Source of the DNA: Geothrix campi
GTDB taxonomy: Bacteria; Acidobacteriota; Holophagae; Holophagales; Holophagaceae
Assembly: GCF_024609265.1 (NCBI RefSeq)
Contig: NZ_JANHMP010000002.1
Location: 1-64,000, forward strand
Direction: 5' to 3'
DNA: 64,000 nucleotides
The notes beneath the pieces were generated by a model. The model made no database searches. It was not told the DNA's origin and saw only the letters and a program-made list of their open reading frames with translations. The translations under genes and the position numbers were made by a program. Below are positions 14,801 through 24,217 of this stretch, piece by piece (position 1 is the first letter of the stretch; every line of letters starts with the position of its first letter).

Positions 14801-16309
14801 CTAGCGGGCCTGCTGCCTCATCACGCTGTGCTTCTTCCCGTAGAGGAAGTAGATGACGAAGCCGATGGCCAGCCACGTGATGAGACGCCACCAGTTCGCC
14901 ACGGGCAGGGAGAACATGAGCATGAGACAGCTGAGCACGCCCATGACTGGCACGACGGGCACCCAGGGGCAGCGGAAGGGCCGCTCGGCGTTGGGATATT
15001 TCTTGCGCATGATGAGCACCGCGGCGCAGACGATGACGAAGGCCAGCAGGGTGCCGATGTTGGCGAGGTGCAGCAGGGCGTCGATGGGCAGGAAGCCGGC
15101 CAGGGTGCCCACGAAACAGCCGACGAGGATGGTGGACTTCCAGGGCGTGCGGAACTTCGGATGCACGTCGCCGAAGGTGGCCTTGGGCAGCAGGCCATCC
15201 CGGGCCATGGCGAGGAACACACGGGGGCCGCTCAGCATCATGACCAGCAGCACGGAGGTGATGCCCGCCACACCGGCGGTGGCGATGAGGCCCTCGGCCC
15301 AGCCCAGGCCCTTCTGGCTAAAGGCGATGGAGACCGGCGCGTTGATGTCGAGTTGGTCGTACTTGACCATGCCCGTGAGTACGGCCACCACGGCGATGTA
15401 GAGCACCGTGCAGACCACCAGGGAGACGACGATGCCGATGGGCACGTCACGCTGGGGGTTCTTGGCCTCCTCCGTATGGGTGGAGACCGAATCGAACCCG
15501 ATGTACGCGAAGAAGATGATGGCGGCGCCAGCCATGGTGCCGATGGGTGCCCCGCCGCCATCCACCTGGCCGGCCACGTGGTGGCCGAAGAAGCTGATGC
15601 CCGTCCAGCCGAAGGGGGCGAAGGGATGCCAGTTGGTGGTGTTGATGAAGAAGGCGCCCACGCCGATAACGAACAGCACGGCAGCGACCTTGATGGCCAC
15701 CATGGCCGCGTTGAAGTTGGCGCTTTCGTGGATGCCCTTCACCAGCACGGCGGTGACCAGGGCCACGATGAGGAGGGCGGGCAGGTTCATGAAGGCGCCG
15801 GTGGACGCGAAGTGGCCCGTGAGGGGGTCGTACTTCCAGGGGGATTCGCTCACCAGCTTGGGCACGTGGATGCCGATCTTGCTGACGGCGCTCTGGAAGT
15901 AGGCCGACCAGCCCGTGGCCACGGCCGCGCTGGAGACGCCGTATTCGAGGATGAGATCCCAGCCGATGATCCAGGCGAACAACTCGCCGAGGGTGGCATA
16001 GGCGTAGGTGTAGGCCGACCCGGCCACGGGCACCATGGCGGCGAATTCGGCGTAGCACAGGGCCGCGAAGATGCAGGTGATGCCCGCGATGACATAGGAG
16101 AGCATCAGCGAGGGGCCGGCGATGTTGTGGGCGGCGGCGCCCGTGGCCACGAAGATGCCGGCGCCGATGATGGCGCCCACCCCCAGGGCCGTGAGCTGCA
16201 CGGGACCGAGGATGCGGCGGAGCCGGTTCTCACCCTGGGCCTCTTCCAGGAGGAGGGCCAGGGGCTTGCGCGCGAAGATCTGGGATTCGGGATTCGGATC
16301 GTTCGACAT
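14801..16309 (-). CDS. APC superfamily amino acid permease (cationic amino acid transporter type)
   Basis: The protein is 502 aa from ATG 16309-16307 (MSNDPNPESQ). It has about 12-14 membrane segments. The first transmembrane segment carries the APC substrate-binding signature GVGAIIGAGIFVATG near residue 40. Other features, such as IFFAYIGFDSVSTHTEEAKNP near 245, are typical of the CAT/YfnA branch, which imports amino acids by proton symport or exchange. The following HGSNAT-like gene is tightly coupled. Upstream is a divergent comF with about 110 bp between starts. Confidence 0.9.
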   Translation of the reverse strand: MSNDPNPESQIFARKPLALLLEEAQGENRLRRILGPVQLTALGVGAIIGAGIFVATGAAAHNIAGPSLMLSYVIAGITCIFAALCYAEFAAMVPVAGSAYTYAYATLGELFAWIIGWDLILEYGVSSAAVATGWSAYFQSAVSKIGIHVPKLVSESPWKYDPLTGHFASTGAFMNLPALLIVALVTAVLVKGIHESANFNAAMVAIKVAAVLFVIGVGAFFINTTNWHPFAPFGWTGISFFGHHVAGQVDGGGAPIGTMAGAAIIFFAYIGFDSVSTHTEEAKNPQRDVPIGIVVSLVVCTVLYIAVVAVLTGMVKYDQLDINAPVSIAFSQKGLGWAEGLIATAGVAGITSVLLVMMLSGPRVFLAMARDGLLPKATFGDVHPKFRTPWKSTILVGCFVGTLAGFLPIDALLHLANIGTLLAFVIVCAAVLIMRKKYPNAERPFRCPWVPVVPVMGVLSCLMLMFSLPVANWWRLITWLAIGFVIYFLYGKKHSVMRQQAR

Positions 16310-16422
16310 GAACAAGACTCCATGCGATCCGGGTTCGTGAACCCGGAAGGGGATTTCCAGGAAGATGGTGGGCCTAGGGCTTCCGGCGATGCTACCACCA
16401 GGGGCCGCCGCTATCATGCCCC

Positions 16423-17127
16423 ATGCTTCCGGCCGGCCTCCTCCCCCGCCTCGCGGTGCTCCGCGGAGCTTTGCTGCTCTGCCGCGGCTGCCTGGGCCCC
16501 GTGGGGGGAGGGGCCGAGGCGGGGCTCTGCACCCGCTGCTGGGCAGGCCTGCTGCCTCTGCCCGAGGGGCGCTGCCCCCGCTGCGCCCTGCGGCATGCGG
16601 AGGAAATCTGCCCCGAGACCATCGCCTGGGAGCACGGTGATGCCCTCTGGGACTACCACGGCGGCCGGCCGCCCCTGGGCGCCCTCCTGCTGCCTGGCAT
16701 CAAGCAGGGCGAGACGGGGTGGCGGACCGCCCTCCTCCGACGCCTGGCCTCGGCCCCGCTGCCGGCCTGGACCGCGGAGGTGGACCTGGTGACTTCCGCT
16801 CCCAGCGCCTTCCCCCGCCGCCTGCTGCGGGGATTCGACCTGGGAGTGGAGGTCGGCCGGGTGGTGGCCGGCCGGATCGGGCGCCCCTTCGCGCCCCTGC
16901 TGGCCAAGGGGTGGTTCAGCGGCCGCCAGGCCTCGCGCACGGAAAGCGCCCGCCGCCGATTGCCGCGGAAGGCCATCGTCCTGCGGCGAGGCGCCTCACC
17001 CGGGGGCACCGTGCTGCTGGTGGACGACGTGTGGACCACCGGCACCACGCTGCTCCGCTGCGCTCAGGCCCTCATGGAGGGTGGGGCGGCGGAGGTGCGG
17101 GTGCTGACGCTGTTCCGCGCCCTGTAG
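16423..17127 (+). CDS. comF: ComF family protein (phosphoribosyltransferase fold)
   Basis: The protein is 234 aa. It has an N-terminal zinc-ribbon with cysteine pairs (CRGC near residue 20, CTRCW near 37, CPRC near 51) and a C-terminal PRPP-binding motif VLLVDDVWTTGTTL near residue 198. ComF proteins assist DNA uptake in naturally competent bacteria, and similar proteins occur in many non-competent ones. It is a single gene; the convergent neighbour ends 39 bp away. Confidence 0.88.
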   Translation: MLPAGLLPRLAVLRGALLLCRGCLGPVGGGAEAGLCTRCWAGLLPLPEGRCPRCALRHAEEICPETIAWEHGDALWDYHGGRPPLGALLLPGIKQGETGWRTALLRRLASAPLPAWTAEVDLVTSAPSAFPRRLLRGFDLGVEVGRVVAGRIGRPFAPLLAKGWFSGRQASRTESARRRLPRKAIVLRRGASPGGTVLLVDDVWTTGTTLLRCAQALMEGGAAEVRVLTLFRAL

Positions 17128-17166
17128 CGCATCAAGCGGGAGGCTGGAGCCGGCCTCCGGGTTGAT

Positions 17167-18261
17167 TCAGGCCAACGCCTGCCGCATCGGGACGGGGCCT
17201 TTCGCGGCGCGCAGGTAGGACGCGGGCCAGGACACCTCCGCGCCCAGGCTCCTGGCGGCGCGCAGGGGCCACCGGGGGTCGCGCAGAAGCTCGCGGCCCA
17301 GCAGGACCAGGTCGGCGGATTCCTGGGCCAGGATCTGCTCGGCCTGCTCGGCCTCGGTGATGAGGCCCACGGCGCCCGTGGGGAGGGCCGCCTCGGCGCG
17401 GATCCGGGCGGCGAAGGGGACCTGGTAGCCGGGCCCCAGGGGGATCTCGGCGCGGGGGACGAGGCCGCCGGAGGAGCAGTCCACCAGGTCGACGCCGAGA
17501 TCCTTCAGCTCCTTGGCGAGGGCCACGGACTGGTCGAGGTTCCACCCGCCCTCGGCCCAATCCGTGGCGGAGATCCGGGTGAAGAGGGGCAGCTCCTCGG
17601 GCAGGATGTTGCGCAAGGCACCGACCACCTCGCGGACCAGGCGGGTCCGGTTCTCGAAGGAGCCACCGTAGGCATCGGTACGGTGGTTCGACAGGGGCGA
17701 CAGGAACTGGTGCAGCAGGTACCCGTGGGCGGCGTGCACCTCGATGACTCGGAAGCCCGCGGCCACGGCGAAACGGGCCGCGTCCATGTAGGCCTCGATG
17801 AGGGCCAGGATTCCGGGCTCATCCATAGCCGTGGGCACGGTCCAGCCTTCGTCGAAGGGCAGGGCGCTGGGGGCCACGGGTGTCCAGCCGCCCGCCGCCG
17901 GGGGAAGGCTGCCACTGCCCTTCCAGGGGGCGGGGTTCGAAGCCTTGCGGCCCGCATGGGCCAGCTGGATGCCCGGTACGGCGCCCTGCGAGGCGATGAA
18001 GCGCACGATGCGGGCCAGGGCTTCGGCCTGGGCTTCGTTCCAGAGGCCCAGATCATCCGGGCTGATGCGCCCTTCCGGCACCACGGCCGTGGCCTCGGTG
18101 AACACCAGGCCAGCGCCGCCCTGGGCGAGGCCGCCCAGGTGGACCAGGTGCCAGTCGTTGGCCAGTCCATCCTGGGCCTGGTACTGGCACATGGGCGACA
18201 CCACGATGCGGTTGGGCAGCGTGACGCCGCGGAGATTCATGGGTTGAAACAATCGGGACAT
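17167..18261 (-). CDS. NADH:flavin oxidoreductase, old yellow enzyme family (YqjM/NamA type)
   Basis: The protein is 364 aa. FMN-binding TIM barrel. VSPMCQYQAQDG near residue 22 contains the Cys typical of the YqjM subclass, the His pair lies in VQ-/IQLAHAGRK near 98-102, and VHAAHGYLLHQFLSPLSN lies near 172. The family reduces activated C=C bonds of enals, enones or nitro compounds using NAD(P)H. It is a soluble cytoplasmic enzyme. It appears monocistronic with about 250 bp of non-coding DNA on its 5' side. Confidence 0.92.
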   Translation of the reverse strand: MSRLFQPMNLRGVTLPNRIVVSPMCQYQAQDGLANDWHLVHLGGLAQGGAGLVFTEATAVVPEGRISPDDLGLWNEAQAEALARIVRFIASQGAVPGIQLAHAGRKASNPAPWKGSGSLPPAAGGWTPVAPSALPFDEGWTVPTAMDEPGILALIEAYMDAARFAVAAGFRVIEVHAAHGYLLHQFLSPLSNHRTDAYGGSFENRTRLVREVVGALRNILPEELPLFTRISATDWAEGGWNLDQSVALAKELKDLGVDLVDCSSGGLVPRAEIPLGPGYQVPFAARIRAEAALPTGAVGLITEAEQAEQILAQESADLVLLGRELLRDPRWPLRAARSLGAEVSWPASYLRAAKGPVPMRQALA

Positions 18262-18476
18262 GGCGCGCTCCGGAAACGGGTGGGGTCCTCATGGCCAGGG
18301 CCCATTACATCAATCTTTGGAACCCTTCGGCCAGTATGCGGGCATCCCCTTCATCCCTGGTTCTTGTGCATCTGTTCGTGATTCACAAGAGTGCAAGGGA
18401 TGGAGGGGATGGGAGAAACAAGCAGACGGGCCAGTCGAGCCATTGGGCGATCCGCGAAGAATGCCTTTCCTACCAC

Positions 18477-18510
18477 CTGTGAATCGCGGGGCACACCCCG
18501 CGATTCACAG
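18477..18510 (-). terminator. 15-bp perfect hairpin after the cyclic-DPG synthetase-like gene
   Basis: CTGTGAATCGCGGGG and its exact complement flank a CACA loop two bases past the stop codon of the leftward gene at 18513. It is a strong stem but has no T-tract on either strand, so it could be a terminator of non-standard type, an RNA-stabilising hairpin, or a repeat unit. The rest of 18262-18476 shows no gene. Confidence 0.55.
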
Positions 18511-18512
18511 CT

Positions 18513-19832
18513 TCACAACCCCAGCATCTTCCTTACTTCCGCCTCCAGAACCCCCTCGCGGATCTCCGCCAGATCGTAGCGGACGCGGGTCATGGGCTTG
18601 GTGACCTTCAGGATGCGGGTGAGGTCGATGGGCGTGCCGCTGAGGACCACGTCGCAGGGGGTGGCCTCGATGGTGGCTTCGAGATCCTTCACCTGCTGGT
18701 CGCCGTAGCCCATGGCGGGCAGGATGCCCTGGGCGTTGGGGTACTTGCGGTAGGTCGCGGCAATGGAGGCCACGGCGTAGGGCGTGGGGTCCACGATCTC
18801 GTGGGCGCCCACGGCCTTGGCGGCCACGACGCCCGCGCCGTAGGTCATGGAGCCGTGGGTGAGCGTGGGGCCGTCCTCGATGACGAGGGCGCGCTTCCCC
18901 TTCACCAGCTCAGGCCGGTCGCAGGTCACGGGGCTGTTGGCGCGGATGACGCGGGCCTTGGGGTTCACCCGGGCGGCATTGTCCTCGATGGCGCGGATAT
19001 CCGCCTCCTTGGCGCTGTCGCACTTGTTGATGAGGATGATGCCCGCCCGGCGGAAATTCGCCTCGCCCGGGTGGTAGGCCATCTCATGGCCGGAACGCAG
19101 GGGATCGGCGATGCAGATGTGCAGATCGCTCTTGTAGAAGGGCAGGTCGTTGTTGCCGCCGTCCCACAAGATGACGTCCGCCTCTTTCTCGGCGCTGCGG
19201 ATGATCTGCTCGTAGTCCACGCCCGAGTAGACGATGAAGCCGTTGTCGATGTGCGGTTCGTACTCTTCGCGCTCTTCGATGGTGCACTCGTGCTTGTCCA
19301 GGTCGCTGTAGTCGGCGAAACGCTGGCAGGCCTGCTTGGCCAGGTCGCCATAGGGCATGGGGTGGCGGATGGCGACGACCTTCTTGCCCAGCTTCTTGAG
19401 GATGTTGCTGATGTAGCGGGTGGTCTGGCTCTTGCCCGCGCCCGTGCGGACGGCCGTGATGCCGATGACGGGCTTGGTGGACTGGATCATGGTCTTGTCC
19501 GCGCCCAGCAGCTCGAAGTCGCAGCCGTGGGCGATGCAGAGGCTGGCCAGATGCATGACGGTGGCGTGGGGCACGTCGGAGTACGAAAACACCGCGGCAT
19601 CGATCCGCTCGCGGTGGATGAGGTCCACCAGTTCCGATTCATCCAGGATGGGGATGCCCTCTGGATAGAGTTTCCCGGCGAGCCCGGCCGGGTAGCGGCG
19701 GCCGGCGATATCCGGGATCTGGGTGGCCGTGAAGGCCACCACCTGGTACGCGGGGTTGTCCCGGTACACGGTGTTGAAGTTGTGGAAGTCGCGTCCGGCG
19801 GCTCCCAGGATCACCAAGCGTCGTGCCGACAT
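18513..19832 (-). CDS. Cyclic 2,3-diphosphoglycerate synthetase-like protein (P-loop NTPase)
   Basis: The protein is 439 aa from ATG 19832-19830 (MSARRLVILGAAGRDFHNF). The reading frame stays open far upstream, but only this part has protein-like composition. It has an N-terminal Rossmann-like domain, then a P-loop ITAVRTGAGKSQTTRY near residue 128 and the segments VILWDGGNNDLPFY near 226 and IILINKCDSA near 262. The pattern matches the cyclic-DPG synthetase family first known from methanogens, where 2,3-DPG is cyclised with ATP. Bacterial members are common but their product is rarely tested. Annotation as the enzyme itself is therefore tentative. Confidence 0.8.
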   Translation of the reverse strand: MSARRLVILGAAGRDFHNFNTVYRDNPAYQVVAFTATQIPDIAGRRYPAGLAGKLYPEGIPILDESELVDLIHRERIDAAVFSYSDVPHATVMHLASLCIAHGCDFELLGADKTMIQSTKPVIGITAVRTGAGKSQTTRYISNILKKLGKKVVAIRHPMPYGDLAKQACQRFADYSDLDKHECTIEEREEYEPHIDNGFIVYSGVDYEQIIRSAEKEADVILWDGGNNDLPFYKSDLHICIADPLRSGHEMAYHPGEANFRRAGIILINKCDSAKEADIRAIEDNAARVNPKARVIRANSPVTCDRPELVKGKRALVIEDGPTLTHGSMTYGAGVVAAKAVGAHEIVDPTPYAVASIAATYRKYPNAQGILPAMGYGDQQVKDLEATIEATPCDVVLSGTPIDLTRILKVTKPMTRVRYDLAEIREGVLEAEVRKMLGL

Positions 19833-19985
19833 GACACATGCCTCTCGGTCCAGCGGTGCGCCGACACGCTCGGGGATGGCAGTCCTGACGGCACCGCGAC
19901 CCAGGGAGGATAGCCGTCCTGGGTGTGTCTTGAGAATGAGGTTGTGGCTTGAATCACACCGGCCGGGAAGGTCTATGCTTCTTCC

Positions 19986-22862
19986 ATGTCCATTCCAGCC
20001 TCCCTCTCGGCCTTCCTCCGCCGGTGGCGCCGCCTGATCCTCCTGCTGGCGGGGGTCTACGTGGCATGGATCCTGGCGGGCTTCTTCCTGCTCCCGGCGC
20101 TGGCGAAGCCCCGGATCGAACGGGAGGCCACCCAGGCCCTGAAGCGCCCCACCACGGTGGCGAAGCTGCGGTTCAACCCCTTCACCTTCGGCGTCACCCT
20201 GGAGGGGTTGCGGGTGGCTGAACGGGGTGGGGGCGACTGGATCACCCTGCGACTCCTCTACGTGAATCCCGATGTCTGGCGCCTCCTGCGTCGCACCGTG
20301 GGCTTCTCCATCATCGAGGTGGACGGCCTGACGGTCCGGACGGCCCTGGACCCGGAAGGCCGGCTCAATTTCCAGGATCTGCTCGAAGAGGACGGCAAGA
20401 CGGAGGCCCCCGCCCAGGCCGCGCCTGCCTCCAAATGGATCCTGGCGGTCCGCCGCTTCCAATTGCGGGAAGGGCGGGTGGAGTTCACGGACCGCTCGGC
20501 CGCCGCGCCCTTCCACACCGAACTCGGTCCCATCGCCTTCCGCCTGGAGGACCTGCGCACCGAGGTGGGGCATCGCAGTGGCATCTCCCTGGAGGCCTGG
20601 ACCGAGGCGAAGGAGCACATCGCCTGGAAGGGCGACCTGGGCTTCCAGCCCTTCGCCTCCAGGGGCAGCCTGCTGCTGGAGAACCTGTCCCTCCCCAAGT
20701 ACCGCACCTACGAACAGGAGCAGGTGTCCAGCGAGATCCGCAGCGGCACAGGGGCCGTGCGGGCGCAGTACCGGTTCGAATGGTCCAAGGGGCATCACGT
20801 GGTCGAGCTGTCCGGGCTGGAACTCAGCCTGAAGGACCTGAAGATCGCGGAGCGGGGCACGCCCGACCCCGCCATCGAGTTGCCGGCCCTCGAGATCCGG
20901 GACGGGAAGGCCGACCTGCTGGTGCCTTCCGTGGAACTGGGCTCCGTCACAGCGGACCAGGGCGTGCTCCGCGTCCAGGCTGCCAAGGATGGCGGACTGA
21001 ACCTGGTACGCCTGCTGGCGCCGCCCAACCCAAAGGAGAAGAAGCCCGACGAGAAGCCGCTGCAGCTCCTGATCCACGACCTGGCCCTGCGGGGCTTCCG
21101 CCTCGGGTGGGAGGACCTGGGTCCGGCGCGCCCCGTGAAGGTGGAGGCCACGGACGTGAACCTGCACTGGCAGGGGCTGAGCCTGGAGCCCAAGGCCTCC
21201 AGCAGGGTCGCCCTGGACCTGAAGCTGGGCGCCGGCCTCCTGAAGGCGGAAGGTACCGTGGCCCCCCTCAAGAGCACCGGCGACCTCCAACTGAAGGCCG
21301 AAGGCGTGGAACTGGCGCCCTGGGATCCCTACCTGGACTCGGCCCTGGACCTGCGCATCGCCAGTGGGAAGCTGGGCGCCGATGGCCGCGTGCGCTTCGC
21401 CTTCGAAGGGCGCAAGACCGATGGCGTCACCTACCGGGGCGCCGCCTCTGTGCAGGGTTTCGAGGTGCGGGACGCGGCCCTGAACGAGCCTTTCCTGCGC
21501 TGGAAACAGCTGCGCCTGTCGGGGGCGGAGGTCCGCTCGGCGCCCCTGGCCGTGGCCATCCAGACCGTGGACTGGACCGACCCTGAAGGCCGCGTCGTGG
21601 TGCAGCCCGACGGCAGCACCAACGTGGCCCGGGCCCTGCGGCTGGCCCCGGAAGGCAAGCCCGCCGCCCCGACCGCCGCCGTCCTGCCCGCCACGCCAGC
21701 CAGTGCACCGGATCTGACCATCGTGACCTTCGGCATCACCGGCGGCCGGCTCAGCTACATCGACCGGTCCCTTCAGCCGAACGCGGCGCTGGTGCTCAGC
21801 GACCTGGAAGGCAGCTACCTGGGGCTGTCCAGCCGCCCTGACGCCTCGTCGAAAGTCAATTTCAAGGGCCGCGCCGGAGGGCTGGCCCCCATCACCATCA
21901 CGGGTCACGCGATGCCCCTGCGTAGCGACCTGGATACCGACGTGCTCCTGAAGATCCAGGGCGCGGACCTCACGGACTTCACGCCCTACACGGGCAAGTA
22001 CCTGGGCTATACCGTGCAGAAGGGCAAGCTGGACGTGGATGCCCGCCTGCGCATCGACCGCCGGAACCTGAAGTCCGAGAATGCCGTGAAGCTCGACCAG
22101 TTCTACCTGGGCGACAAGGTGCAGAGCCCCGATGCCACGGGCCTGCCCGTGAAGCTGGGCCTGGCGATCCTGCGGGACCGCAAGGGCGTCATCGCCTTCG
22201 ACCTGCCCATCGAAGGCAACCTCGACGATCCCGATGTGAAGTACGGAAAGCTCGTGTGGAAAGCCATCTTCAACCTGCTGGGGAAGATCGCCACCTCACC
22301 CTTCACCTTGATCGGAAAGCTCTTCGGCAGCGATGCGGGCGACCTCAGCAGCGTGGCCTTCGCGCCTGGGACCGCGGCCCTGGATGCCGCGGCCACCACG
22401 AAGCTCCAGGCCCTGGCCAAGGCCCTGCAGGAACGGCCCGAGCTGCGGCTGGAGGCGGAGGGAGCCATGGACGAGGCGCAGGATGGGGGGGCCCTGCGCA
22501 AGGCTGCCCTGGAAGCCTTACTGCGCCGTACCCGGTCCCAGGGGTTGAAGCTCACCGAAGAAGCTCCGGTGCCGACCGCCGAGCGGGAACGCTGGGTCAA
22601 GGCCGCCTTCGAGGCCGCCTTCCCCGCGCCGAAGGAGCTCAAGGGCGCCCAGCCCGCCCCGCCTCCGCCTCCCGCAGAGATGGAGCAGCGCCTGCTGGGC
22701 AGCCTGAAGGTGGATCCTGCCGACCTTACCCAGCTGGCAGACACCCGCGCCAAGGCCGTTCTCACCTGGCTCCTGGATACGGCCAAGGCCGACCCGGCCC
22801 GGGTCTTCCAGGTCCGCACCGGCCAGGCCAAGGGCGCCGCCGTGGTGTTCAACCTCAAATAG
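19986..22862 (+). CDS. DUF748 / AsmA-like envelope protein
   Basis: The protein is 958 aa. An N-terminal transmembrane helix (residues about 17-38, LILLLAGVYVAWILAGFFLLP) is followed by a very long periplasmic region. That region has repeated AsmA-type beta segments (for example FNPFTFGVTLEGLRVAERGG near 60 and the DUF748 block after 560). A C-terminal tail has OmpA-like spacing (SSVAFAPGTAALDAAATTKLQALAKAL, near 790). AsmA-like proteins are thought to bridge membranes for phospholipid transfer; that role is an inference here. The gene is divergent from the cyclic-DPG synthetase-like gene. Confidence 0.85.
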   Translation: MSIPASLSAFLRRWRRLILLLAGVYVAWILAGFFLLPALAKPRIEREATQALKRPTTVAKLRFNPFTFGVTLEGLRVAERGGGDWITLRLLYVNPDVWRLLRRTVGFSIIEVDGLTVRTALDPEGRLNFQDLLEEDGKTEAPAQAAPASKWILAVRRFQLREGRVEFTDRSAAAPFHTELGPIAFRLEDLRTEVGHRSGISLEAWTEAKEHIAWKGDLGFQPFASRGSLLLENLSLPKYRTYEQEQVSSEIRSGTGAVRAQYRFEWSKGHHVVELSGLELSLKDLKIAERGTPDPAIELPALEIRDGKADLLVPSVELGSVTADQGVLRVQAAKDGGLNLVRLLAPPNPKEKKPDEKPLQLLIHDLALRGFRLGWEDLGPARPVKVEATDVNLHWQGLSLEPKASSRVALDLKLGAGLLKAEGTVAPLKSTGDLQLKAEGVELAPWDPYLDSALDLRIASGKLGADGRVRFAFEGRKTDGVTYRGAASVQGFEVRDAALNEPFLRWKQLRLSGAEVRSAPLAVAIQTVDWTDPEGRVVVQPDGSTNVARALRLAPEGKPAAPTAAVLPATPASAPDLTIVTFGITGGRLSYIDRSLQPNAALVLSDLEGSYLGLSSRPDASSKVNFKGRAGGLAPITITGHAMPLRSDLDTDVLLKIQGADLTDFTPYTGKYLGYTVQKGKLDVDARLRIDRRNLKSENAVKLDQFYLGDKVQSPDATGLPVKLGLAILRDRKGVIAFDLPIEGNLDDPDVKYGKLVWKAIFNLLGKIATSPFTLIGKLFGSDAGDLSSVAFAPGTAALDAAATTKLQALAKALQERPELRLEAEGAMDEAQDGGALRKAALEALLRRTRSQGLKLTEEAPVPTAERERWVKAAFEAAFPAPKELKGAQPAPPPPPAEMEQRLLGSLKVDPADLTQLADTRAKAVLTWLLDTAKADPARVFQVRTGQAKGAAVVFNLK

Positions 22863-22895
22863 CGGCGGCTTGCGCCAGAGTCAGGCACCGGGGGG

Positions 22896-23558
22896 TCAGC
22901 CCTCCGGTTCCTCCCGGCGGCGCTCCCGCAGGCCGTGCACGTCGCGGAACAAGGCCTGGATGTGGGGCAGGTCCGCCTCCAGGTCGCCGGTGGGCCTGAA
23001 CACGGGCATCAGCCGGACCACATGGTCGCGGAAGTCGAAGCCGACGGGCCAGATGGGCACGTCGGCAGCGATGGCGATCCGGTAGAAGCCCGACTTCCAC
23101 TGGCTCACGCCCTTGCGGGTGCCTTCCGGGGCCAGGGCCAGCAGGCGGGCTGGCACGCCTTCGAAGGCCTTCACACAGGCATCCACCACCCCATGCGCCG
23201 CCCGGCGATCCACCGGGATGCCGCCCAGCCAGAAGAAGAAGCGCTTGAGCGGGCTCTGGAAGAGGGAGTGCTTGCCGAGCCACGACACGCGCATTTCCAG
23301 GGCGAAGACCACGGCCACGCCCAGCGCGAAATCCCAGTTCGAGGTGTGGGGGGCCACGATGGTGACGAACTTGGGCTCGGCGGGGAAGGCGCCTTCGATG
23401 CGCCAGCCGGCCAGCCGCAGATAGGCCTGTCCGATGGTCCGCCACACCCATCCCCGAGGCTGGTGCAGCGCCTCAAGCGGGGCTGGGTAGGGTGTGGACT
23501 GGTGCAAGCGATGCCTCGGGAGAGCTGGGACTGTGTCTGCTGTGAGATGGGGCCTCAC
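22896..23558 (-). CDS. Lysophospholipid acyltransferase (PlsC/AGPAT family)
   Basis: The longest frame gives 220 aa from a GTG at 23558; a later in-frame GTG at 23447, just before WRTIGQAYL, fits the family start better. The motif APHTSNWDF (H-x4-D) lies near residue 69, and LALAPEGTRKG near 142 is the second acyltransferase motif. It resembles the short bacterial 1-acylglycerol-3-phosphate acyltransferases. It is convergent with the DUF748 gene, with 33 bp between stop codons. Confidence 0.85.
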   Translation of the reverse strand: MRPHLTADTVPALPRHRLHQSTPYPAPLEALHQPRGWVWRTIGQAYLRLAGWRIEGAFPAEPKFVTIVAPHTSNWDFALGVAVVFALEMRVSWLGKHSLFQSPLKRFFFWLGGIPVDRRAAHGVVDACVKAFEGVPARLLALAPEGTRKGVSQWKSGFYRIAIAADVPIWPVGFDFRDHVVRLMPVFRPTGDLEADLPHIQALFRDVHGLRERRREEPEG

Positions 23559-23654
23559 AGGGTAACCGCCCTCCCTTCCTAATGACAGAAGGGCACCGCC
23601 GGTCGCCCATCGCCATTCAGATTTCTCACCCCATGAATCACCTTCGACATCCGC

Positions 23655-23981
23655 TCAGATCTCGGCTTCGGCCCGCCGAAGGCGGGTGCGAATGAGCTTC
23701 CATCGGTTGTCCAACTCCGCCAGCAAGCTCTCCCCGTCGAGGGCGGTCGAACCTTTCAGGCGCATGACCTGGGCGCCAGCCTCATTCCGCAGGAGTTGCA
23801 GCTCATCCGCGATCCGGTCGAATTCGAGCCCGGTGTCTGGTCTGCACCGCTTCGCCCTGGCCCGGGCCTGCGCGATGGTGGCGGTCCATTCCGCGAGCTG
23901 GGCCTCCAGCCGCTCGGTGTCGGCCTTTCGCCTGGAGAATGAGGAGGGGGGAGGCAGGGGGGAATCCTCTTTGACGCGCAT
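23655..23981 (-). CDS. Small coiled-coil protein (sll1863-like stress protein type), probable sigma-54 target
   Basis: The protein is 108 aa from ATG 23981-23979 (MRVKEDSPLPPPSS). It is almost wholly charged helix (KADTERLEAQLAEWTATI and onward), with no signal peptide or membrane segment. The heptad-rich pattern resembles sll1863-type proteins, an association based on appearance only. Upstream it has a TTGGCAC-N5-TTGACA sigma-54-like promoter 78 bp from the start and a 35-bp regulatory element 95 bp further, both mirrored at the operon on the other side of the adjacent activator gene. It is therefore probably co-regulated with that operon. Confidence 0.7.
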   Translation of the reverse strand: MRVKEDSPLPPPSSFSRRKADTERLEAQLAEWTATIAQARARAKRCRPDTGLEFDRIADELQLLRNEAGAQVMRLKGSTALDGESLLAELDNRWKLIRTRLRRAEAEI

Positions 23982-24058
23982 CGTTCCATCCAGTCCAGGA
24001 GTGTTGGAAGGTCGGGCCAAGGCCCAGCACCTGCCCTTTGACGACCTGGATCTGGAGG

Positions 24059-24076
24059 TGTCAAATCACGTGCCAA
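24059..24076 (-). promoter_or_regulatory. Candidate sigma-54 promoter of the coiled-coil gene
   Basis: On the - strand this reads TTGGCACGTGATTTGACA: GG at -24 and, ten bases later, GA in place of the usual GC at -12. The same GA variant occurs in the other promoter of this module (26135-26152). The start codon lies 78 bp downstream. Confidence 0.65.
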
Positions 24077-24171
24077 GCGATGTAAAGATAAAAAAATCAT
24101 CTTAATGATTATAAATGTACAGCTTGATCGATCCATGCCTGCTGGCCCAGCCGGAACCCTGGTCCGACCCA

Positions 24172-24206
24172 CCGCGCCATGGCGCGGATTCGTCAAATGC
24201 GACGGA
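24172..24206 (-). promoter_or_regulatory. Upstream activating sequence A (enhancer site)
   Basis: A 35-bp element made of the perfect palindrome CCGCGCCATGGCGCGG (24172-24187) and the imperfect dyad CGTCAAATGCGACGG. It is repeated in inverted orientation at 26006-26040 with two mismatches. Relative to the downstream gene on the - strand, it points the same way as copy B does to its own gene. It sits 95 bp from the -24 box, a typical enhancer distance. Confidence 0.75.
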
Positions 24207-24217
24207 CCTCCGCCTGG

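Noticed and set aside
12110-16792. 1560-codon rightward frame
   Set aside because: Antisense to the CorC, HGSNAT-like and permease genes, with no domain and biased composition.
19833-21908. Upstream extension of the cyclic-DPG synthetase-like frame
   Set aside because: It runs antisense through the DUF748 gene; the real protein starts at 19832.
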